From Pseudomonas azotoformans (GTDB taxonomy: Bacteria > Pseudomonadota > Gammaproteobacteria > Pseudomonadales > Pseudomonadaceae), in assembly GCF_900103345.1 (NCBI RefSeq), contig NZ_LT629702.1, forward strand, positions 1,860,001 to 1,924,000: DNA of 64,000 nucleotides. Direction: 5' to 3'. A program made the position numbers and the translations under genes. Within the stretch, counting starts at the first letter, position 1; every line of letters starts with the position of its first letter. Positions 57,526-64,000 of this stretch are shown piece by piece. Below the pieces are notes generated by a model. The model had not been told where the DNA came from. It did no database searches and saw only the letters and a program-made list of their open reading frames with translations.

Positions 57526-59234
57526 GGACAACCTTGTCGGGCGGTGAGCACGCTGCGCACCCGTTGCGTCAGCGCTTCGGGGCTGTAGGGTTTGCTCAGC
57601 AGATGAATATCGGGGCTCAGCAGGTGATTGCTGGAGAGAATGTCACGGGTGTGGCCGGAGGTGAACAGCACCGGCACGGCAGGCGTCTGCTGGCGTGCCC
57701 AGTCGGCCAGGTCGGTACTTTTGACGCGGCCGGGCATGACCACATCGGTGAAGATCAGGTCCGGTGGCGAGCCTGCCTGCAGTTTCGACATGGCCTGGTC
57801 GCCGTCTTCGGCGGTGAGCACGGTGTAGCCGGACTGTTCGAGCAGTTCCACGACGGTCAGGCGCACGCCTTCATTGTCCTCGACCACCAGGATGGTTTCC
57901 TGGCCGCGGCTGTGCTGCACCTGGTCCATATGCACATCGAGGCTTTCCGGTTCCAGGCTGTGGGGGAAATACATCTGCACCACCGAGCCCTTGCCCTCCT
58001 CGCTCCACATTTCCACATGCCCGCCACTCTGGCGCACAAAGCCGAACACCATGCTCAGGCCCAGGCCGGTGCCATGGCCTTCACGCTTGGTGGTGAAGAA
58101 GGGTTCGAAGGCGCGCTTGAGGGTGCTTTCGGACATGCCGACGCCGGTATCGGCCACCTCCAGGCGCACGTACTCGCCAGGCTTGATGCTTTTGCCCGCG
58201 CAATCGTCCGGGTTGAGGATGATGTTTTCGCCGGAGATGCGGATCACCCCCTCGCCCTTCATGGCGTCGCGGGCATTGATCGCCAGGTTGAGCAGCGCGT
58301 TTTCCAGCTGGTTGCGGTCGACATTGATAAACCAGGCGTCCTGGGGCATCTGCACATCAATATGGATGGTCTCGCCCAGCGCCCGTTGCAGCAACTCGCC
58401 AAGCCCGGCGTAAATGCGTTGCGGGTTATACACCGCCGGCGACAGGGGTTGACGCCGGGCGAACGCCAGCAGTTGCGACGACAGCTTGGCCCCACGCTCC
58501 ACCGCCGCAATGGCGGCGGTGACACGCCGCTGCACCTGGGCGTTGTCCGGTTCCTGGCGGGCCAGCAGGTGCAGGTTGCCGGCGATCACTTGCAGCAGGT
58601 TATTGAAGTCGTGGGCCACGCCGCCGGTGAGGCCGCCGATGGCTTCGAGTTTCTGCGACTGGCGCAACTGGTCCTCGGCCGCGGAGCGCGCCTGCACTTC
58701 GGCGGCCACCCGTTGTTCGAGGTTGTGCGTGAGCTCCCGGCGCACCTGTTCGGACTTCACCAGTTCGGTGGTCTCCACCACAATCGCCAGCACGCCGGCC
58801 GGTTGTTGATCGTCGCCGGCCACCGGGCTGTAGTAGAGGTCCAGCCACACGGTTTCCGGCTGGCCGTTGCGCAACAGCACCAGGTCCTTGTTATTGAATG
58901 ACAGGGTGCCACCGGCCAGGCAGGTGTCCATCACATGCCGGTTGAACTCGGCCACTTCCGGCCAACCCAACTCCACCGGCGTGCCCAGCAGGTACGGATG
59001 GCGCCCGCCAGCAAATGCCGAGTAGCTGTCGTTATAGATCATGTACCCCCATTGTCCCCAGAGCATCACCATGGGCACGGGCGAAGCCAGCATCATCTGC
59101 ACGGTACACGCCAGGCTGGTGGACCAGCGGTCGATGGGGCCAAGATCGGTACTCGACCAATCGAATGCGCGGATCCGCTGGGCCATTTCACCGGCCCAGC
59201 CTTCACAGCCGTGGGGGTTGGATAAGAATTGCAT
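57522..59234 (-). CDS. PAS hybrid sensor histidine kinase
   Basis: Protein of 570 aa: an N-terminal PAS-like module (about 20-160), coiled coil (about 165-195), HisKA with H-box VAHDFNNLL near 207, and ATPase with NARDAMKGEG and [10 protein letters not shown]. The C-terminal receiver carries the Asp in IFTDVVMPG near 496. There are no membrane helices, so it senses a cytoplasmic signal. The ATG at 59234 was used; a TTG six codons earlier is possible. It is followed by the uvrA-like gene with ATGA coupling, so the two are one operon. Confidence 0.9.
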   Translation of the reverse strand: MQFLSNPHGCEGWAGEMAQRIRAFDWSSTDLGPIDRWSTSLACTVQMMLASPVPMVMLWGQWGYMIYNDSYSAFAGGRHPYLLGTPVELGWPEVAEFNRHVMDTCLAGGTLSFNNKDLVLLRNGQPETVWLDLYYSPVAGDDQQPAGVLAIVVETTELVKSEQVRRELTHNLEQRVAAEVQARSAAEDQLRQSQKLEAIGGLTGGVAHDFNNLLQVIAGNLHLLARQEPDNAQVQRRVTAAIAAVERGAKLSSQLLAFARRQPLSPAVYNPQRIYAGLGELLQRALGETIHIDVQMPQDAWFINVDRNQLENALLNLAINARDAMKGEGVIRISGENIILNPDDCAGKSIKPGEYVRLEVADTGVGMSESTLKRAFEPFFTTKREGHGTGLGLSMVFGFVRQSGGHVEMWSEEGKGSVVQMYFPHSLEPESLDVHMDQVQHSRGQETILVVEDNEGVRLTVVELLEQSGYTVLTAEDGDQAMSKLQAGSPPDLIFTDVVMPGRVKSTDLADWARQQTPAVPVLFTSGHTRDILSSNHLLSPDIHLLSKPYSPEALTQRVRSVLTARQGCP

Positions 59235-59342
59235 GGTTGGCTCTGTGCGCAAAAAGAGAACATCGGCAAGTTTTGGAGCGCTGTAGACCCGGATGGTTTC
59301 AACCCATCTGCATCAGAGGTCATTACAGCAGAAACCACGGGC

Positions 59343-62300
59343 TCAGTGAAAATCCCGACTGCGCACATTGATCCCTTCCAGCAACGGCGTCAGGTCGGTC
59401 AGGCGCCCGGCGATCAAGTGCCGCACCTCGCCCACCGCTTCCCAGCGCCCATCCACTTTCAACAGCCGCGAACCCACCAGGGCCTGGCGTTGACGCTCGG
59501 CCAGGTCACGCCAGACCACCACATTGAGGTTGCCGAATTCATCTTCCAGGGTGACAAAGGTCACCCCACTGGCCGTGCCCGGGCGCTGTCGACCGGTCAC
59601 CAGCCCCGCGACGCTGACATTACGGCCGTGCTCCACCGTCATCAGCTCATGGGAGCTGCGACAGCGGCGCTTGCGCAATTCATCCCGCAGCAGCGCCAAC
59701 GGATGCGGCCCCAGGGTCGTGCCCACGGTGGCATAGTCGGCCTGCAGGTCCTCGCCCACGCTCGGTGCCGGCAACTCGACCGGCGCTTCATCCGGGCTCG
59801 GCAGGCCGGCAAACAGCCCCAGTTGCTTGTGTACGCCAGCCACCTCCCAGCGCGCCTTGTGCCGGTTGTCGGCCAGGGCGCGCAGAGCCCCGGCATCCGC
59901 GAGCAAGGCCTGGGCACGCGCATCCAGCCCGGCGCGCTCGTCGAGGTCGGCAATGTCGCTGAACGCTCGACGCACGCGCGCGGCTTCGATGCGCCGCCCA
60001 TCCTCTTCGCGAAACCCTGAGATCATGCGCAAACCCATGCGAATCGCCGGCTGCGCGCCGTCGATGGGCTCCAGGCTGCAATCCCAATCGCTGGCCTGCA
60101 CATCCACCGGCCGGATCTGCAAGCGATGGCGCCGTGCGTCCTGCAGGATCTGGTCCGGGCTGTAGAAGCCCATGGGCCAACTGTTGATCAGCGCACAGGC
60201 AAACGCCGCCGGTTCATGACACTTGAGCCAGCAACTGGCGTAGGTCAGCAAGGCGAAACTGGCCGCGTGGGACTCAGGGAAGCCATAACTGCCAAAGCCT
60301 TTGATCTGCTCGAAGATCTGCGCGGCAAAGGCTTCGGTGTAGCCGTTTTTCAACATGCCGGTGCGCAGGCGCTGCTGGTGCGGCTCCAGGCCACCGTGGC
60401 GTTTCCAGGCAGCCATGGAGCGGCGCAACTGGTCGGCCTCGCCGGGGCTGTAGTCGGCGGCGACCATGGCGATCTGCATCACTTGCTCCTGGAACAACGG
60501 AATGCCCAGGGTGCGTTCCAGAACGGTTTTAAGCTCCGGCGAAGGATAGGTTTCGGGTTCTTCCTTGTTCCGCCGCCGCAAGTACGGGTGCACCATGCCG
60601 CCCTGGATCGGCCCCGGTCGCACGATGGCCACCTCAATCACCAGGTCATAGAACTTCTGCGGCCTGAGCCTTGGCAACATCGACATCTGCGCCCGCGACT
60701 CGATCTGGAACACGCCGATAGTGTCGGCCTTGCTGATCATCGCGTAGGTGGCTGGGTCTTCCTTGGGGATCGTCGCCAAGGCCAGGTCGCGGTTGCGGTG
60801 ACGGCGCAGCAAGTCGAAGCAACGCCGGATCGCACTGAGCATGCCCAAGGCCAGGATATCCACCTTGAGCAAACCCACCGCGTCGAGGTCGTCCTTGTCC
60901 CACTGGATAATGGTGCGCTCGGCCATGGCGGCGTTTTCCACCGGCACCAGGGTGTCCAGCGGGTATTCGGAAATCACGAAGCCGCCGGGGTGCTGGGACA
61001 AGTGCCGGGGGAAGCCGATCAACTGCTGGGTGAGCGTGAGTACCCGGCGCAACAGCGGGCTCTCGGGGTCGAAGCCGCCTTCGCGCAGGCGCTCCAGCGG
61101 CGGGGCATCGTCGCTCCAGCGTCCGCAGCAATCGGCCAGGGCGTTGATCTGGTCCGGCGGCAGCCCGAGGGCCTTGGCCACATCGCGTACCGCGCCAGCA
61201 GCGTGGTAACTGCTGACCACCGCCGTCAGCGCCGCGCGGGTGCGGCCGTAGCGCTGGAACACGTACTGCAGTACTTCTTCGCGGCGCTCATGTTCGAAGT
61301 CCACGTCGATGTCCGGCGGCTCGTTGCGCTCCCTGGACAGGAAACGTTCGAACAACAGACTCGTCAGGCTCGGGTCGATCTCGGTGATGCCCAAGGCAAA
61401 GCACACCGCCGAGTTGGCCGCCGAACCGCGGCCCTGGCACAGGATCGAACGGCTGCGGGCGAACTGCACAATGTCATGCACCGTAAGGAAGTAGCTTTCG
61501 TAGCCCAGCTCGCTGATGAGCTTCAGTTCGTCGTGGATCTGCTGCAAGGTCTTGGCGTCGACACCCTGCGGCCAGCGCTGGGCGATGCCCGCTTCGGTCA
61601 CGGTGCGAAGCCAGGATTCGGCGTCGTGGCCGCTGGGCACCAGCTCACGCGGGTAGTGATAGCGCAACTGGCTGAGGTCGAAGGTGCAACGGCGGGCAAT
61701 CGCCTGGGTTTCATCGAGCAAGGCGTGCGGGTACAGCGCGGCCAGGGCATCGAGGCTGCGCAGGTGCCGCTCGCCATTGGGGTGCAGGCGCGTACCGGCT
61801 TCGGCCACCGGCACGTGATGGCGGATGGCGGTCATGGTGTCTTGCAGGGCGCGGCGGCCACGCGCATGCATGTGCACATCGCCACAGGCCACCGCCGGGA
61901 GGTGCAGGCTGGCGGCCAGGCTCAGGCGTTGTTCCAGGTGGCGCGCATCGTCCTGGCCGCAGTGCAGATGCACCGCCAGCCACAGGCGCTCGGTGAAGGT
62001 GCGGCGCAGCCACTGGATCGAGGCCTGGGTGTCGCTGTCCTCGGCGACCCACAGCGCCAGCAGGCCGGGCAGCGGTTGCTCGAAGTCCTCGTGCAACAGG
62101 CGATAGCTGCCTTTTTCCGAGCGCCGCCGGGCCACGGTGATCAAGCGGCACAGGTGCTGGTAGCCGCTGAGGTCTTCCACCAGCAGCACCAGTTTCGGGC
62201 CGTTTTCGATGCGCATCTCGCTGCCGATAATCAGCGGCAGTTCCACCGCCTTCGCCGCCTGCCACGCCCGCACGATACCCGCCAGGGTGCATTCGTCGGT

Positions 62301-62534
62301 GATCGCCAGGGCGCTGTAGCCTTGGCGCTTGGCCCGCTCGAACAACTCCAGCGCACTGGACGCACCGCGCTGGAAGCTGAAGTTGGACAGGCAGTGCAGT
62401 TCACTGTAGGAGCGAGCTTGCTCGCGAAGGTCGTCAACGATGACGCGGGGGGTCTGGATGAACGCGTTGCCTGGGCGTTTTTCGCGAGCGAGCTCGCTCC
62501 TACAGGGAGCAGTCGGCGTTTGGGGGATTTTCAT
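59343..62534 (-). CDS. dnaE2: Error-prone DNA polymerase DnaE2/ImuC with REP-encoded N-terminal insertion
   Basis: Alpha-subunit-like polymerase of 1063 aa that performs SOS mutagenesis with ImuA and ImuB. The PHP domain is at the N-terminus ([25 protein letters not shown]). The catalytic Asp triad is in [11 protein letters not shown] near 395, preceded by [15 protein letters not shown]. An OB-fold is near the C-terminus. The ATG at 62534 overlaps the imuB stop as ATGA. Codons 11-43 derive from a family B REP doublet read in frame without a stop. No in-frame ATG, GTG or TTG lies between the REP and the conserved N-terminus. Confidence 0.92.
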   Translation of the reverse strand: MKIPQTPTAPCRSELAREKRPGNAFIQTPRVIVDDLREQARSYSELHCLSNFSFQRGASSALELFERAKRQGYSALAITDECTLAGIVRAWQAAKAVELPLIIGSEMRIENGPKLVLLVEDLSGYQHLCRLITVARRRSEKGSYRLLHEDFEQPLPGLLALWVAEDSDTQASIQWLRRTFTERLWLAVHLHCGQDDARHLEQRLSLAASLHLPAVACGDVHMHARGRRALQDTMTAIRHHVPVAEAGTRLHPNGERHLRSLDALAALYPHALLDETQAIARRCTFDLSQLRYHYPRELVPSGHDAESWLRTVTEAGIAQRWPQGVDAKTLQQIHDELKLISELGYESYFLTVHDIVQFARSRSILCQGRGSAANSAVCFALGITEIDPSLTSLLFERFLSRERNEPPDIDVDFEHERREEVLQYVFQRYGRTRAALTAVVSSYHAAGAVRDVAKALGLPPDQINALADCCGRWSDDAPPLERLREGGFDPESPLLRRVLTLTQQLIGFPRHLSQHPGGFVISEYPLDTLVPVENAAMAERTIIQWDKDDLDAVGLLKVDILALGMLSAIRRCFDLLRRHRNRDLALATIPKEDPATYAMISKADTIGVFQIESRAQMSMLPRLRPQKFYDLVIEVAIVRPGPIQGGMVHPYLRRRNKEEPETYPSPELKTVLERTLGIPLFQEQVMQIAMVAADYSPGEADQLRRSMAAWKRHGGLEPHQQRLRTGMLKNGYTEAFAAQIFEQIKGFGSYGFPESHAASFALLTYASCWLKCHEPAAFACALINSWPMGFYSPDQILQDARRHRLQIRPVDVQASDWDCSLEPIDGAQPAIRMGLRMISGFREEDGRRIEAARVRRAFSDIADLDERAGLDARAQALLADAGALRALADNRHKARWEVAGVHKQLGLFAGLPSPDEAPVELPAPSVGEDLQADYATVGTTLGPHPLALLRDELRKRRCRSSHELMTVEHGRNVSVAGLVTGRQRPGTASGVTFVTLEDEFGNLNVVVWRDLAERQRQALVGSRLLKVDGRWEAVGEVRHLIAGRLTDLTPLLEGINVRSRDFH
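62405..62504. repeat. REP doublet, family B, inside the dnaE2 coding start
   Basis: The two inverted arms (GTAGGAGCGAGC-type) lie wholly within dnaE2 near its start codon. In the sense direction the arms encode CRSELAREK and LREQARSYS. The transcript could fold them into a hairpin of about 25 bp. It shows the family B arms and a shared ending with the elements at 18519-18618 and 52301-52400. Confidence 0.9.
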
Positions 62535-63943
62535 GCGAACCAGCCTTGCAACCACAACCCATCGCTTTGCCCGACGTTACGAAAGGCCCAGCCTCGCTGG
62601 CCGGCGCGGGTCTGGATCAGGTAGTAGTCGCGGCGGATATCGGCACCGTCCCACCAGCCGGATTCAATGCGCTCCGGGCCCATGAGGATGTGCACGCCGT
62701 GTTCGGCCAAGAGTGTGGGTTCGCTCAGCAACCAGCCGGGGCGTTGCACCTTGTGCAAGGTCGGGCAGAGGTTTTTGTCGGTCGCCGCTTGCCAGGCGCA
62801 TTCGGGGCGATGGTCGGCGTGGAAGCGCAAGCCCTGCACGGCCTCATCGCCGAGACGGGCGCGCAGGCGTTCGCGCAATTGTTCCCAGGGCAAGGTCTGT
62901 TGCGGGCGGTCGTCGAACAGGTCCTGGCGCTGCGGCACGAACACCGGCAAATCCTGGGCGATCAGGCGGAAACCGCGTACCGGTGAGGTGACCTGTACCT
63001 GCTCCAGGCGACCTCGGGCCAATTCAAACAGCATCGCCGGTTCGCGCTCGGCGCTGAGCAGGCCAACCTTGATCACCGTGTCCGGCGCCTGGGCGTGTTC
63101 CAAATACAGGTCGAAACGCTGCACGCCACTGTCGCGACCGCACAGGAAGGCGGACAGATCGCCCGTCAGGCGTCGCAAGGGAAACAGCAGCGCCTGATGG
63201 GACTGCACGTCGAAATTCAACTCGATGCGCACATCGAACCGGTCCGGTGGCTGATAGAACGCCAAGGCCAATGGCCGCTGCCCGCTCAATGCATCCAGAT
63301 GCTTGAGCAGTCCAGCATCAAAGCGCCGCGCCAAGGTGTGCCGAGGCAGCGCCTGCACCTGGGCCAGGCGGCGCAGGCCCATGCGCGACAACGCCGTGGC
63401 GGCCTGCGGGTCGAGGCCGGCGCGGTCGATGGGCAGCGGCGCCAGGGCCTGCAACAAGCCGTCATCCTGCACCGCCAAACCATCGTATATATTCGCCAGC
63501 ACCCGCGCCGCCGCCGGGTTGGGCGCCGCGACGATACGGTGACGAAAGCCCAATTCGGTCAATTCCTGGCGCAAGCGTGCTTCGAACCTCGGCCACGGCC
63601 CGAACAGCCCCAGGCTCGATTCGATTTCAAACAACAAGGCACGCGGGTAATACAGGCTGACCTGGGAACTGAACTGGTAGGCCCAGGCAGCCAGGAACTG
63701 TTGGTGGCGCTCGATCTCGGCGGGGTCGTATTCGACGCTGGCAAAGGTCTTGGCCAGGGCATGCGCCGCCGTCAGGGATTGGCCGGGGCGCAGGCCCAGG
63801 GCGCGGGCGGCGTCATTGACGGTTTGCAACACGCGCCGCTGTGGCGTGCCGGCCAGCAGGGCCAGGGGTTGCTCCGGCTCGGGATGCACACGCAGCACTC
63901 CGTCCAGCGCCAATTGCGGGAAGACAATACACACCCAGCGCAT
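62531..63943 (-). CDS. imuB: ImuB, catalytically inactive Y-family polymerase of the SOS mutasome
   Basis: Protein of 470 aa that acts as the hub linking ImuA, DnaE2 and the beta clamp. It has the Y-family fold (palm/finger region around [14 protein letters not shown] and GLFGPWPRF). The catalytic acidic motif DxDxFFA is replaced by FPQLALDGV at the N-terminus, as expected for ImuB. The ATG at 63943 is preceded by TGAGG. It starts 7 nt after the imuA stop and ends in ATGA overlap with dnaE2. Confidence 0.93.
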   Translation of the reverse strand: MRWVCIVFPQLALDGVLRVHPEPEQPLALLAGTPQRRVLQTVNDAARALGLRPGQSLTAAHALAKTFASVEYDPAEIERHQQFLAAWAYQFSSQVSLYYPRALLFEIESSLGLFGPWPRFEARLRQELTELGFRHRIVAAPNPAAARVLANIYDGLAVQDDGLLQALAPLPIDRAGLDPQAATALSRMGLRRLAQVQALPRHTLARRFDAGLLKHLDALSGQRPLALAFYQPPDRFDVRIELNFDVQSHQALLFPLRRLTGDLSAFLCGRDSGVQRFDLYLEHAQAPDTVIKVGLLSAEREPAMLFELARGRLEQVQVTSPVRGFRLIAQDLPVFVPQRQDLFDDRPQQTLPWEQLRERLRARLGDEAVQGLRFHADHRPECAWQAATDKNLCPTLHKVQRPGWLLSEPTLLAEHGVHILMGPERIESGWWDGADIRRDYYLIQTRAGQRGWAFRNVGQSDGLWLQGWFA

Positions 63944-63950
63944 GACAACC

Positions 63951-64000
63951 TCAGTGCCCCGCCAGGGCAATCGGCGCCGGATGGGCCAAGCCGCCCCGGC
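63951..64000 (-). CDS. imuA: ImuA C-terminal end (partial)
   Basis: The last 15-16 codons (ending RGGLAHPAPIALAGH and a TGA at 63951) run off the right edge. The position 7 nt before imuB fits ImuA, the RecA/SulA-like member of the cassette. The identity rests on position and this short tail. Confidence 0.6.
   Translation of the reverse strand, partial: RGGLAHPAPIALAGH

Noticed and set aside
60126..62624. Plus-strand open frame of 832 codons opposite dnaE2
   Set aside because: It is the antisense shadow of dnaE2, rich in His/Gln/Arg/Ala with no family motifs; high GC content keeps such frames open.

Overview
The window is bacterial chromosomal DNA, GC-rich apart from a few low-GC patches, and is best explained as a Pseudomonas of the P. 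fluorescens group. The grounds are the HSI-II-type type VI secretion (T6SS) locus, an OprD porin, an imuA-imuB-dnaE2 cassette, and many REP-type inverted repeats of the sort that litter fluorescens-group genomes. No rRNA, tRNA, CRISPR array, transposase or phage gene was seen. Product names rest on protein motifs and gene order read by eye; no database search was run.

Layout. 1-10952: T6SS genes on the minus strand (tssA-B-C-E-F-G-H, then a sigma-54 activator running off the left edge), with hcp divergent behind a long promoter region that holds palindromes, a phased direct repeat and a sigma-54 site. 11005-12867: aldo/keto reductase, DUF1543 protein, parvulin. 12998-18522: yejABEF oligopeptide/microcin-C-type ABC importer. 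18631-24613: 3-hydroxybutyrate catabolism (HbcR-like sigma-54 activator, GntP permease, 3-hydroxybutyrate dehydrogenase, acetoacetyl-CoA synthetase). 24749-27563: hybrid histidine kinase and a second parvulin. 27684-34247 (minus): amino-acid-type ABC importer, RidA, IclR regulator, a fold-III PLP lyase and KDG kinase, read here as a candidate D-glucosaminate pathway. 34581-36782: small secreted protein, thioredoxin-like protein, TerC/CBS membrane protein. 37261-39448: orphan sugar-binding protein and an EltD-like dehydrogenase. 39426-41982: LysR regulator and DHA2 exporter. 42121-50333: SohB, histidine phosphatase, SCP2 protein, GH63-like glucosidase, OprD porin, HglS. 50387-52281: a low-GC MFS gene bracketed by a 12-bp direct repeat. 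52417-59234: DUF465 protein, transketolase, and a histidine kinase coupled to a UvrA-like ATPase. 59343-64000: the SOS mutasome cassette.

How it works together. Two separate loci pair a sigma-54 activator with a -24/-12 promoter and palindromic upstream sites (hcp and gntP), so RpoN control is a theme. The kdgK/PLP-lyase/RidA/ABC set forms a coherent catabolic route from an amino sugar acid to KDPG. The repeats sit mainly at gene ends, but three affect genes or control regions directly: one supplies the yejF stop codon, one splits the activator-site array of the gntP promoter, and one is translated in frame inside the start of dnaE2. The last is the most striking observation in the window.
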